Part shown: piece by piece, positions 11,233-22,799 of the stretch
Position numbering within the stretch: position 1 is the stretch's first letter
Layout: each line of letters begins with the position of its first letter
Assembly: GCA_047967505.1 (NCBI GenBank)
Contig: CM106538.1
Direction: 5' to 3' (one strand)
Length of the DNA stretch: 64,000 bases
Origin: Dipteris shenzhenensis
Taxonomy: Eukaryota; Polypodiophyta; Polypodiopsida; Gleicheniales
The notes under the pieces: model-generated
Databases searched by the model: none
What the model was told of the DNA's origin: nothing
Seen by the model: the letters and a program-made list of their open reading frames with translations, nothing else
Made by a program: the position numbers and the translations under genes

Positions 11233-12250
11233 ATGGATTTGGAGGATGTGTATTATGTTGATAATGGAATTTTGTATTCAAAATTCACTAAACTAGAAAA
11301 CCAAAACACAAAAATGTAGGTAGAGTTTATCAATCACTAATTAAGAACTCTAAGTGAAATCATCCCTAAATTATTCCATTTTTAGTCAAAAACTCATGTA
11401 GTAAAATCACCAACTACCTCTCGCCTTGAAAAAACCTAGAATATTCTTAAGGACTTGAAACCATCAATATTCAATGAGGAAGAAACAAGGATTACTATTA
11501 ACACGTTCTTGCAAAAGTGGCAAGACTTTCATTGACTCAGGAAACCCCTCTTGAGAATCAAGTCATCGAAGCAAGTCTTTCCCTTGGAAACAAAGCATAT
11601 GAATGGTGGATGAGCATCAAGGAAATTGATAGGATCCGAAAGTAGTGGGTTAAGTTTGAGCAAGCTTTCCTAAAAGAACTTTTACCTAAAAATGAGTTGG
11701 AAAGGGCTTGGGAAGCTTGGGATAATTGTAGTATGCAAAAAAGTAATGTAGTTTAGTACATAGCAAATTATGGGCATGTAGTTCTTAAGTTAAAGATTAG
11801 AGGTTTGATGAGAGGCTTAAAGACAAGGTTGAGATGAGATGAACTTCTCCCAAAACCTTTAAGAAAGCCATCATGCCCAGATATAGACAATACTACAGGA
11901 TATTTAGAGCTAGACCTTCAGAACAAGCTGGTTTTTTTCCAAGGTAGACAAAAATTTTTAATCTAAAAAGGAAGGGGTAATTTAAGAAGGAGGTCTCTTA
12001 GGCACCGCACAAGAAACGTTGAACACAAGTATATCCTCTTCCAAAAAAGAGGAATATGAAAAGACCAAGCAAGAAAATCTTTGCTTTAAATGTTTACATA
12101 AATATCATGCTACTTGGAATTGCCCTAGAAATAGGTAGGCGAGAGCTAAAGCCCCAAATAAACCTCCATAAAAACAAATACATGTGATGCAAGCGTTACT
12201 GCTTAAAGGTACTAGAAAGTACACCAAGGTAGAGGTTATCATCGGCAATG
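11233..12250 (+). pseudogene. Ty3/Gypsy gag relic
   Basis: A frame beginning MDLEDVYYVDNGILYS is broken by several stops. It includes a capsid-like stretch (about 11430-11700) and an intact zinc knuckle, CFKCLHKYHATWNC, near 12080-12125. The knuckle keeps the C-x2-C-x4-H-x4-C spacing. The protease follows directly. Multiple stops and frameshifts make it non-coding. Confidence 0.65.
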
Positions 12251-12570
12251 TGGCAACCCACTTTGGTTAATGAGGATGCACAAAAAAGTTAAGGGGCAAA
12301 AAGTAAGAATTATGATCGGTGATAGTGCCACACATGATTTCTTAAACTATCTATTAGTTAAGAAATGGAAGTTAGTTGAGGGTCCAAGTGCCGATAAATA
12401 TGTGGTCTCTCTGGCAAAGGGTAGTGACAAAAAGATTTGGGACACTGTGATTCATTGTGTAGAGGTGGACATTCAAGGCTATCAAGATACCTTGGATTTT
12501 CAAATTATGCATCTCGACAGGACAAATTATTGTTCTTGGTCAAGAATGGTTATATAGCCTTGGGCATAGC
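12250..12570 (+). pseudogene. Ty3/Gypsy aspartic protease relic
   Basis: The stretch with IGDSATHDFLN corresponds to the retropepsin active-site region, usually DSGATHNF. The catalytic Asp and Ser are present but the following Gly is missing. The later FLVKNGYIALG matches the tail that precedes reverse transcriptase in plant Gypsy polyproteins. The frame is open for about 95 codons from 12270. Confidence 0.6.
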
Positions 12571-12789
12571 TCTCAGTGAATTTATTTAAATAACTCCATT
12601 ATTTTTTAGCAGGATAGTAGATTCTTCAAAAATCTAGGAGAACATGATGTAGCAAACTCTCCCCTTATTTGTTCAATGGAATTGGAACCACTTCTACACC
12701 AACAAGAATGCAACTAATTTTATTTCTTCTACATCTAAAAAGAGTAATTTTTTTCTTGATGTTGTTAAACAGTAAAAATCTTCTGTAAA

Positions 12790-13480
12790 TCCCCATATAG
12801 ACTTAGTCAAATGGAAGAACATGAGGTTCAAAGACAATTAAGTGAATATTTTAGGAAGGACCAAATTCAACCAAGTAGCTTACCTTGGTCTTCACTGGTA
12901 TTACTGAGAAAGGAAAAAGATGGTACTATGAGATTATGCATAGATTACTGGGATTCAAATAAAATCATAATTAAAAATAGGTATCCTATGCCTCTCATTC
13001 ATGAGCTCTTTAATTAATTGGAAGGGACAAAATATTTTACTAAAACTAACTTGAGATTGGGATATCACGAAGTGCAAATTAGAGAAGAGGATGTCCCTAA
13101 GACATTATTTTGTATTAGTAGGTAGGGGCATTATCAGTTTAGAGTAATGCCATTTGGTTTAACAAATGCTCCAACAACTGTTATAACACTTATGAATAGT
13201 CTCTTGAGGCTATATTTAGGATAATTTGTTGTGGTATTCTTAGATGATATCCTCATCTATAGTAATATGAGGAAAAATCATATAGAACATATAAGAAAAG
13301 GGTTTCAATCACTTAGAAATATCTTTTTTTTGCTAAAGAATCCAAATGTTAAGAAGTGAAGCACTTGGGATATATTATATTCCAAGAAGGGATTCGTATG
13401 GATCCTGAAAAGATGAAAGCCATTTTCAAATGGCCACATCCTCCAAACCTACAAGAATTACAGATTCTTAGGTTTATTTG
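12790..13480 (+). pseudogene. Ty3/Gypsy reverse transcriptase relic
   Basis: The signature blocks are clear: [50 protein letters not shown] and the catalytic VVVFLDDILIYS (about 13228-13265). Block order and wording are those of the Gypsy superfamily. Stop codons and at least one frameshift interrupt it, although the catalytic Asp pair is intact. Confidence 0.85.
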
Positions 13481-13579
13481 GACTTTCTAGGAGATTAATC
13501 CAAGATTATGCTAAGATTGTTATTCCGATGATGGATCAGCATAAGGGGAAGGGAAGTGCCTCATATGGGATAAACCTCA

Positions 13580-14060
13580 AAAGAGAAGTTTTGAAAAGTT
13601 AAAAGTAGCTATAGTATTAGCTCTTATATTAAAAGTAGTGGATCCCAATGAACCATTTGTGGCTAAAACAAATGCCAATGATTTTGCTATTGGGTCCCTA
13701 CTTTTACAAAAGGGTCAACCAATGGCTTTTTAAAGAAAAAAGTTAGATCATGCCCAATGGAATTACTCGGCATATGAAAAGGAAGTGTATGCTATAGTCT
13801 TTGCCTTGAAGAAATGGAGGATGGAAAAGATATAAATCCATAAGGGGAAAAACCCCCACATCTATGGAAAAAGATGCCCGTGCTAATTGTAGGGTGCCAA
13901 GTTTGAGATCATCTTTTATTAAGAAAGCATGAAATGGATTTGCAATCAGCCAAAGCTTAAAGAAAGAAAAGCTAGTTGTGTTGAAATAATGTAAGAGTTT
14001 GATATCCAATTGACATATCGGAAGGGAAAGTTTAATGTGGTAGAAAATTCCCTAAGCCAA
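13580..14060 (+). pseudogene. Ty3/Gypsy RNase H relic
   Basis: Recognisable segments are GSLLLQKGQPMAF and WNYSAYEKEVYAIVFALKKWR, which correspond to the Gypsy RNase H segment normally read as NYS-x-Y-D/E-KE. About 120 bases beyond the latter (13830-13930) are poorly aligned and may be a small insertion or rearranged segment. Confidence 0.65.
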
Positions 14061-14449
14061 ATGTCACTGGTTAGTGAATTGAGCTTTACTCAATTCTAAA
14101 ATGATTTCCTAGAGTCCTTAAAACGAAAATATGTGTATGATCCTCACTTTTTTGAAATATGGACAGCAATTATGAGGAGGGTTTCAACTAATAGAGGAGC
14201 TTTCATTGAGGAGTAACATGGAAATGGTGACACACCATAGGTTGGTGATAAAGGACTCAAGTGGAAGAAATATACTATTAAAGATGGCTACCTACTCTAC
14301 AAGGGTAGAGTATGTGTGCCTAATAATAATGGCATTAGGCACCAAATTCTTTTTTAAGTGTCATGATAGTCCGATGGCTAAACACCTAGAAACTCAAAAA
14401 AGAGGAATGCGCTTTTAAAGGGGTAATCCTTTTGGTCTGAGATAGATAA

Positions 14450-15090
14450 GAGCATCCAAGACTATGCATCCAAGACTATGTATTGAAGTACCAAAAATAC
14501 CAAGTCAATAAGGCTGAACACCTTAAGATAGGAGGTCTCCTACAACCATCGAAGATTCCATCTGGCAAATAGGAAAGTAGGTCCATGGATTTTTTCATTA
14601 TTGGATTACCTAGGACACTGAGGGGGCACACTCTATGTTGACCAATGTCTCATTTAAATCCAATCAATGAAGTGGTTAAATATCTATAATTAGCAAGGTT
14701 ATCTGTGGAGCATAGCTATAGGTTATATGGACTACTAGCTACTATTATTAGTGACTGCAATAGAAAATTTAACCGCCATTTTTTGAGGGTTGTGTTTATG
14801 AGGTTGGAAACTACGTTGAATATGAGCACCCCAGATCATCCACACAGTGATGGTCAAGCTAACAAGGTCAATCAAGCAATTGAGAATATGCTTTGAAAAG
14901 GAAAACTAATTGGAAATGGTATTTGCCCATATTAGAATTTGCATATAACAATGCCAAACATTCAGCTACAAGTTTTAGTCCATTCATGATGATGTATGGA
15001 TTTCAACCTAGATCCCTAATTGCAATGGGACTCAAAAAAGAGAAGATTCAAGTAACCAAAGACTTTCTTGAGGATTGAATCAAATGCTAA
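14450..15090 (+). pseudogene. Ty3/Gypsy integrase relic
   Basis: A DDE-type integrase core is readable in fragments: SMDFFIIGLPR, then ATIISDCNRKFNRHF, MSTPDHPHSDGQANKVN with IENML, and WKWYLPILEFAYNNAKHSAT. The second catalytic Asp block and the glutamate block (NQAIENML) are visible. Stops lie between the parts. Confidence 0.75.
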
Positions 15091-15560
15091 AGTTAGCTAA
15101 GATAGAATTAGAAAGGCTCAACATAGAGCAAGAAGTTACGCAAACTCACATCGTAGAAGGTGGGATTTGAAGAAAATGAGAAACTCTATCTTAGGGTGCC
15201 TGAATCTTCAGAATCCCAAAAGACACCTAGGTAAATGCCCAAAGTTGTCTCCTAGTATTCAAGGACCATTCATAATACTTAAGAGAATTGGAGAACTTGC
15301 TTACAAATTAGCCTTACCAGAGGGATGTAGAGTACATCCAGTTTTTCATGTAAGTAGGCTAAAAGGGAAGTTAGGAGTTGATGATAATCTTATTGGAAAT
15401 GAAGTCCTACTTTACCACATGGACTAGAACAAATTTTAGATAGATAAGAAAAAAGAACTAAACATACAATATATTAAGAATGTTTGGTTAAGTGGAAATT
15501 TAAAGAGAATTCAACATGGGAAAGGGTAAGCAATCTCCAAAGGAGGTCCTTCAATTTTAT
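15090..15560 (+). pseudogene. Integrase C-terminus with chromodomain-like end
   Basis: KLSPSIQGPFIILKRIGELA followed by YKLALPEGCRVHPVFHVSRL is the standard post-integrase segment of plant Gypsy elements. The last readable stretch, in a shifted frame near 15495-15530, gives SGNLKENSTWERV. This resembles the end of a chromodomain, where a tryptophan and TWE recur, and suggests a chromovirus-type element. Confidence 0.6.
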
Positions 15561-15597
15561 TTTTGAGGACATAAACCATTCTTAAGGTGAAGGAAAT

Positions 15598-15900
15598 GTT
15601 ATGTTAGCCATAGTTACAAAAGCCCCATGGCTTGGTTATGGCACAGCGGGAAACCAGAGGGCCCAACAACACTTGCAATAATGGAGGCCTAAAGGGTTTG
15701 AATCTAGGGTAATACCTACACTTAGACATTAGTAAGGAGGTGCACTGGGCAGCCCAAGAGAGGCCCAAAAAGGAAGGGTCTCCTGTGGGACGTGTGGCAC
15801 CAGAATGAAAGGCCAAGTGGCAAGGGTTAAGCTAGGAGGGAGGATTCTAAAGGGAGCGCAAGAAGGAGGTTTATCACATCTCTCTCTTCATTCTTTAGTA
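15598..15900 (+). mobile_element. 3' LTR (partial) of the Gypsy element
   Basis: The segment begins at about TGTTATGTTAGCC and contains the block shared with 10787-10960. It has about 50 extra bases (GGAAGGGTCTCCTGTGGG and following) absent from the 5' copy. The right end is uncertain because similarity fades after about 15870. No target-site duplication could be identified. Confidence 0.55.
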
Positions 15901-18900
15901 TTGTATCTAGTCTTAGACTTCACAGCTTATTCAATCCCTTCCTTGGTTTGAGTCTCCTCTTTGTTCACAATTCCAAGTCCACTAACTTGAGCTTCCAATC
16001 CCCTATTTCATTCGTCTCTCTGGTATTGAATATCTTTGTCACCAATGAGCTCTTGAATCATTTGGCTTAGACATTCATGTAAGTTGCTTTGCATTCTTTA
16101 TTCCCATTACTTCATTGGCTCATCCATACCACTTTATTCCATAGCAGGATCATTAAAAATTTTAAGTACAAATGGTGGTCACACATCAATTCATTTGTTT
16201 AGTCATGCTATCTCAATTCACATTCGTTCTAGGTGTTGGAAGAAACATTGTCATTTTTAGACTCCCAAGTAAAGTGTGAATTGATGGGAAGCACGAGCTA
16301 CAATAATTGCTCGAAAAATGTATGGACGAACAGTCGAATGGAAGGCAAGTAACATAGCTGCTTGGAACATATGGACAGAGAAAAGAGTAGTACTAAAGCA
16401 ATGGAATGATAGAATATTTCTTTGTATCAAGAAAGTCTTTTGTGCGATGGTAATACAAATAAGCTCCATGGATGAACACAACAAAACCACTGCATGCATA
16501 GTAATAAGCAAGACCATATCTACCTCTCATTCACTCTCTTATATACATTCCTTTCTAACAGGGTGGGGTAGGTACCACCATTTTGCATTTACTCGTTCAC
16601 CCCCACCCGATAGTGGGGTAGGTTCCATTAAGTCCATCATTGAAATGCTTTTGACACAAGTGGCTCGCGTTGTTCGGCTTGGTGCATTTCAGCAATTGTC
16701 ATCTCGTTTCAGTCCATGCTATGTTGACCTAGCCGAACGGATCCTTCCTTCCTCCAAACCCTTTCTTCATTTTGCACTTGGTTGCTAGCATCCTTCATTG
16801 GGGTTTCACAATACTATGTTGTTGTTGCTACCCATTGATGTTTTTCTTGATCTTAGTGCTATTTTGTTGTTGCATGAACTATTGCTATCGTTGATATTGT
16901 ATCATGTGCTTTGTCATGATTTGTTGCTATAAAATACTTATTTTTGTTGATGCATTACATTGCTAGTATTGTTGTTGTTGGCAAGGTGCTCAAGGCTGAA
17001 CCTTATTCTCTCCCCAAAATGCCATGTGCTCCCTATTTTTCTGAATCAAGAATGTAGTGTGTAATTTTATATTTTTAGTGGTTAAGAAATTTGGTTTTGT
17101 CGCCTCAAGAGCCTAAAATGAGTTGATCTAGTGTATTTTAACTGTTAAGGACTTGTACCTGTGTGTGTGTGTGTGTGTGTGTGTGCATGTACGCTTGTGT
17201 GTGTGTTTACATTGTCTATTGTATATAGAGGACATCACGTGATGGTGATAGAATACTATGGAAGTACTTCTAGCACACTCATGTAACCTCTTACTAAATT
17301 TTAGCATTTGGTGTCTCTTTGTTCAGATGCTTGGTAAGGCATAAACATGCAATGGCATTGATTCCTTATGTTTGTAGAAAGTCATCCCTTGTGGTGGCAC
17401 ATATAGTACATGTGAATACTCAATTAGCTTTTAGGCCATGAAAATACCCACCTTGAGATATAAGCCAAGCTAGTCAATTCGCTTGTCAATATATAAGCCA
17501 AGCTAGTCAAGTGGACCCAGATATAGCTTTGGCAAAATATTTGATGTGGACACTTTAACTTTTATCACATGAGAGAGAAACTCTCTAGGCATTATATAAG
17601 CCTCTAAATGCATTGTTGGAAAGCTTATACGGTAAGAGAAATAGTTTCGAATTTATGATAGTTATCCATTTATAGCTAGCTACACACTTGAGCTCAAAAT
17701 ACATATTCGACCACTTATCCAGATTAAGAATTTGAAAGTTCACCATGTTACTATCCAATTGATTGTGTTATCAAAAGGGAAATTTCTAGGTTTTTTTAAA
17801 TCAAAGATTATTTCTTTTAATTTAGATATAATTTTTGAAACCTAGATATAGTATTTATCTTTTAAGTAAGTGAAAATATATTTTAAGAATATAAGAATGA
17901 AAGCTTGCATGCACACATTATTTTAAGAATAGAAGAGCAAAAGCCTACATGAATAATTGGAGAAAGGTGGTTATTTTCACGTATGAGATAGTTGTGGACT
18001 TTACATTTTGATGAGCACAAACCATATTTGATTTTGATCAATATATTTGATAGGAACATTAAAAGGACCTATAGAATGAATTTTTAAAACTAGATTCATT
18101 GTTATGGAAATCAAAGTGGCAAAGCTTTTCAAGCATGATAAGTTATAAAGTATTATATCATTTATTAAAGGTATGCATTTCATCTATAACATCTACAAAC
18201 AAAAAACGCTAATATAAGTAATGGTTCTTAATAGTGCCACTATTTCAATTATAGGTAGTATCTTGTAAAGACTTCATATGTTTTTGGTGATTTTTTCCTT
18301 TATAAATATACTAAAAAATGAATTGCCTTTCTTTATAGACTTCAAGTTGTCCTTTTAATATCGATTTTAATGTTATTACTCTACTAAAAATAGCATGATA
18401 TATTGTATAAATTTAAGCATTTTTCCACTGCCATCATGTGAATGATTTTTATTGCCACGTGTCTTAAAGTAAATAACTTACAAGAGTATGTGAAAATAGG
18501 CAGTTTAAAGGTTTTCATGCCTTCGATCCAAATACACACGATGCAAAACAATTACATATTACTGAGTTTTTTAAGCATTGCAAATACCATATTATGTTGT
18601 TATTTGCTTGAAACGTATTTATGACTTGTGAAGGATTTTCATATGCACTAGTAGTATGTGTGTAATTATCAATGCATTTCATTTCTCTATAACTTGAAAA
18701 GCATTTAAAATTGTAAGGTATGTGGGAACATGGTCCATAAGGGAATCCCTATTCTAGAGGAGGTATATTAGAGCCTATGATACTATCAATGGGGCGAAGG
18801 GGAGGGAAGGCGGGGAGGGGAAAGGGGGGCTCTCACATGCGTTGCCTTGTTTGCATCATGTGAACATGCTTATCATTGCATCAATAATGTATCTATGTAC

Positions 18901-19300
18901 TCAAACATTATCCACTTTGGAGGATACCTTAGATAAATGAAGATTTAACGAGAAAAACCAAAAGGGTAGATGCTATTGTGTGAGGCCAAACAGCCATGAG
19001 AAGGCGGGTTTGCCGAACAATTCGAGAAATATATCATAGTTTTTCCCGCCTTGAGGGTAATGGCATCGTATTTAACAACCGTTGCAAGGGGTGTACATTA
19101 TGAGACGAAACAGGACAACGAGAAGAGTTGATAGCTCGCAGGAAAGTTCAGGAATCCTAGAATTTTTAGACAAGAAGCAATGCACGAGTCTGATACTCGG
19201 GAGAATCACAGCAGATTTGCAGGCACTCAAAATGAGAACTGTCAACATTGGTAGCATAAGTTGCAAAGTTTAATTGTTCGGGAGTAAATCAAGCTTGAGG
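15900..19300. other. Intergenic DNA, no gene seen
   Basis: There is no recognisable protein-coding or RNA gene. It contains a (GT)n run at about 17161-17186, an AT-rich stretch at 17700-18700 and a G-rich patch near 18795-18830 (GGGGAGGGGAAAGGGGGG). The last few hundred bases adjoin the 3' end of the minus-strand coiled-coil gene and may include its 3' UTR. Confidence 0.4.
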
Positions 19301-19319
19301 GGGTATCAGCTGGAGCTTT

Positions 19320-20783
19320 TCAATCGTCAAGATCATCGTCCGAATTGCTGTCTAGAAAAGAACCTAGTGACTTTCGCAAGATGCTGAAAGATTTATCCTC
19401 CTATCGGTTAACAAAGAGAAACCCCATCAGTTGAAAAGAGGGCAAAGATATAAGCAAGCGCAGCACCTTCCGTGTAGAAGCCGCAGCAGAGACTTACAAT
19501 ACGATTTTGCTTAAGATTACCTGCTTGTTCTTTTTCAATAACTCTTCCGCAGCAGCAATCTGATCCCCGCATGATTTCTGAAGATCTGCAAGAGCACCTT
19601 TATCTTTCTTTCCTGTCGTTTGCAGTCATTATCACAGTCAATCACGTCATGCAGCAAAAATCTGATGAAATTTAGAGTTTGCAAATATATTTGTAGACAA
19701 AGGCAGATGAAACGAGATCTCGACTTTGCTGTTCGAATCGAGCGTTCAATTTGTCCTTTTCGTCTCCAAACTTGGCGAAGATATCTACATTAAAAGACAA
19801 TTTCCGGATTCAGCGACATAAGGCGGGTTGTCACTCCCTAAGATAGAGATTGAGACCTATTGTCTACCTTCGTAGGTCTGCATATATGAAGCCTTTTCCT
19901 TGGCGAACCTCTCTCTTGCTGACTGATACTTTGCAAATTCGTTTTGTAAAGCAGACTCATACTGCGAAAAACATAGGAAGAATGAACGCTTTCAAATTAT
20001 TAAACTTCATAGCGTAGAACGCACGCCCCGTCGCACATTGCTTACTTCTTTGCAAAGCTTTGTCACTGCTTTGACGAGGTTCTGCCTGCATGACCAAGAG
20101 AGATATAACGCCTCGTTCAATGCGAGAGTTGATATGTCCAAACACCTTCCGAAGCTACGTTCTAAAGTCCACTCACCACTCCTTCTCAATTTTCTGTGTG
20201 GTCCCATCAGTTTTGGATTTGATTTCCGCTGCAAGCCTGCGGAGAAGTAGAGCAAAAGTTTCACACGAAAAAGATGTTACTACTTCATTTCAGCCATACA
20301 ATGGTTCCAGAACACTATTGACGTACACTACCTTTGAATGACCTCCTCGTTCTTCTTCTGCCCGTCCTTTTGAGCCTTCTGGCGCACCTGCTGAAGAGCT
20401 GCAATAATACCTTTGATGTCGCTGCTAGAGCATCATGAAGAACAGGATGTAAATGAATGACCAGGCTTCAACGTAGCAAAATTCTTCAAAGCGATTGGGT
20501 AGGCGAAATGCATACTCTTAAAGGATGAAGCCGCCAGATGTGGAGATTAACAGGTAGCAGAATCACGAAAGGGAAATGCACCACCAAGACGAAATGCATG
20601 ATGAAAAGCCGGGATGTGGATGAGAAAAGCGGAATCGGGTAAATTAGCCAGAGAGGAAGAGAACCTGGACAAGTCAAGGCCGATATCGTCGTCATGAGGT
20701 GCGGGCTGAGCTCCATGAGCATGAGCAGCAGGAGGAGCAGAGTCTCTGGGACGCTTCAAATCGTGAGATTGGGGGGTGGCCAT
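19320..20783 (-). CDS. Conserved coiled-coil protein, 8 exons, 211 aa
   Basis: Eight short exons join in frame on the minus strand: 20783-20665, 20421-20332, 20236-20177, 20085-20046, 19961-19868, 19784-19725, 19612-19521 and 19400-19320 (636 nt including stop). Nearly every junction has GT..AG; the first donor is a weak GTTCTC after CAG. Residues 1-39 are a Pro/His/Ala-rich head (MATPQSHDLKRPRD). Residues 40-200 are Lys/Glu/Gln-rich and suited to a continuous coiled coil, including SDIKGIIAALQQVRQKAQK and LVKAVTKLCKEYESALQNEF. The tail SFSILRKSLGSFLDS ends in an acidic run, DDDLDD. No transmembrane segment or signal peptide is seen. The tail and coil recall a plant protein family that I associate, from memory and without checking, with Cor1/SYCP3-like chromosome-axis proteins. 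There are no stops or frameshifts, unlike the repeats around it, so it is probably functional. Confidence 0.8.
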
Positions 20784-20822
20784 GGCAACAGCAACAGCAA
20801 CAGCAGCAGCAGCAGCTCCTCC
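20784..20822 (-). repeat. CTG/GTTGCT repeat in the 5' UTR
   Basis: Directly upstream of the ATG at 20783 the minus strand carries repeated CTG, then GTTGCT triplets, preceded by GAGGAGGAG. It probably lies in the 5' UTR of the coiled-coil gene. Triplet repeats of this kind can vary in length between individuals. Confidence 0.75.
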
Positions 20823-20839
20823 TCCTCAAAATGCGAAGC

Positions 20840-22160
20840 ACTCCAACATTAAATGATTTTAATTAGAGCCCGGCCACATGCACAGGTGAAATGGATGTAT
20901 GATATTGTTAGGGTTTCATCACATGCATTTTGGAATGTCCTCAAGATCGAGGTAGGCTGCTCAAGTGGATTTCTAAGCTGAACATGCACAAAGCAAGAGG
21001 TGTCATCCTCTCCTGCTCTCTCCAAAATTCATGTCTCCCAGTTGTTTAGGGGTCCACATCACATCGAACATAGTATGCCCTCGGGGGATGCACCTACCAA
21101 GAAACCCTATGCATAACATGCGTTCAAAGCGTATTTTAAAAACCCCTTTCCTAAAATATTTTTATTAAATTAAAAACCCCTTCATTTGAACACACGTGGT
21201 AACTTACATATATGTTAGGTGAACCCCAGAGAGTATGCCCTTACCTATGAGTAAGGTGATAATTAAAGAAAGTTGATTTCATCAGGCCAATGGATGCCAA
21301 TAAACCAATGAGCAAATTAGTACGAGGTCATTGATCAAATTTTAGTCAAATTAGCATCCAGCTGTGGGCTAATGTTCAAGTCATCAACCACCTCCTTTGG
21401 CATTCATGCACTTAGGAGCTAGAAAGCCTCCATGTGCTTTGTGTCCACATGACTCCCATCAATTGGTGCTTAAGGAGTAGTGGCCTCCTACATGGCAATC
21501 CTTTCCCCTCCTACTCACAAAGGAAAATGAGTATTGAATTTTGAAAAGGTTCTATTTTGCACTCCTTTTTTTTAGAGCATAATTTTCCATGAAAACATCA
21601 TGTTACCTTGTTGCTTATCATTTCTACATCTCTTGAACTACACTCTACCATTTCTTATGAACTCAACCCTACAACACATCTTGTTTCTTCCACTAGACCT
21701 TAGAGCCACCTTAGGAGCCTTGTTAAGAATACCATGCATAATGGTTTTGTTCATATGAATCCTTTAGTCTTGAAATATGATGAGTCTCCTCTCAACATCG
21801 ACTAAGAGCACACTTTAAGTAAATCAAAAAATGAGAGATTTAAGATTGGAGCCAATAGTTCTAAAGTAGGGGTTCTCCATGATTAGCAAGGCATATGGAC
21901 ATGCAATACTAAAGGCCTAATGAGCCTTTTGAATATACATGGATAAAAGATGTCTACATAAGATATTTAGGAGGCCTCAGAGTAGGCTATGCATGGTGAT
22001 GATGGTTTGGCCATTCTATACTTAGGATTTGAGAAAGTGTATAGTATAGTGGATTGGGTTTCTTGGATGGTACCCTACTACGTTTTGGTTTTTCAAATTC
22101 TTGGATCAGAGGGGTTTCTTCCTTGCATAAATAATCCACAAAGTGTCTACACCACCTACC
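20840..22160. other. Intergenic DNA upstream of the coiled-coil gene
   Basis: No protein family is recognised here. The first few hundred bases should hold the promoter of the minus-strand gene, but I could not pick out a convincing TATA box. The rest is unremarkable AT-rich DNA. Confidence 0.35.
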
Positions 22161-22164
22161 TCTG

Positions 22165-22440
22165 CGTGTTGTGTGTACACATGTGCATGTGTATGTTTGT
22201 GCTTGTGTGCATATGTGTGTATGTCTACACACCCCATCCCTATATGTGTGCTTGTGTGTATGTGTGCACACCCCATCCCTATATGTATGCATTCATATGT
22301 GTACTAGTATGTGTGGTGTGTATATATGTGCATGTATGTTTCCATATGTCTATGCATGAGCATGTAGGTGTGTGTTTTGTGTGCATGTATACATGTGTCT
22401 ATGTGTGTTGCATGTGTATATGTGCGGTGTGTAAGTGTGT
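22165..22440. repeat. Degenerate TG/CA-rich repeat
   Basis: A long run of imperfect TGTGTATGTG words includes two copies of a unit containing ACACCCCATCCCTATATG (near 22225 and 22268). The ORFs here on both strands (Cys/Val or His/Thr rich) are translations of the repeat, not genes. Confidence 0.8.
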
Positions 22441-22449
22441 ATAAGTGGC

Positions 22450-22780
22450 CATTGGTAGTCCAAGAGTCCATAAGCTGATGGTAGTCCAAAAGTTCAAGGG
22501 CTTAGGGTAGTTGTCTAAGAGCCCATGATAGTCTATGAGTACAAGCCTATGGTAATTTAAAAGTCAAAGACCATGAGCTTAACAATTGAAGGGTGGTGGT
22601 CTAAGAGCCAGTGGTATTCTAAGTGCAAGGGTGGTAGTCCTAGAGCCCATGATAGTTTAAGAGTCCAAAGGGTGGTAGCCCAAGAGCTTGTGGTAGTTCA
22701 TGAGTCCCTAATGGTCCAAGAGTCCAAGGGTGGTAATCCAAGAGCTAGTGATAGTAGTCCAAGAGTCCAAGGGTGGCAAA
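22450..22780. repeat. Degenerate minisatellite
   Basis: A word close to GGTGGTAGTCCAAGAGCC or AGTCCAAGAGTCCAAGGG recurs about every 25-45 bases, with drift, at least eight times. One 141-codon ORF runs through it but has the repetitive composition expected from the repeat. Confidence 0.7.
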
Positions 22781-22799
22781 TGGCAACGTATCCTAAGCT

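Noticed and set aside
16560-16640. GGGTGGGGTAGG and CCCCCACCCGATAGTGGGG as a possible hairpin regulator
   Set aside because: Pairing is short and imperfect, with no gene beside it.
20007-20264. 85-codon ORF overlapping exons 3-4 of the coiled-coil gene
   Set aside because: It uses intron sequence and a different frame. The spliced reading gives a coherent coiled coil.
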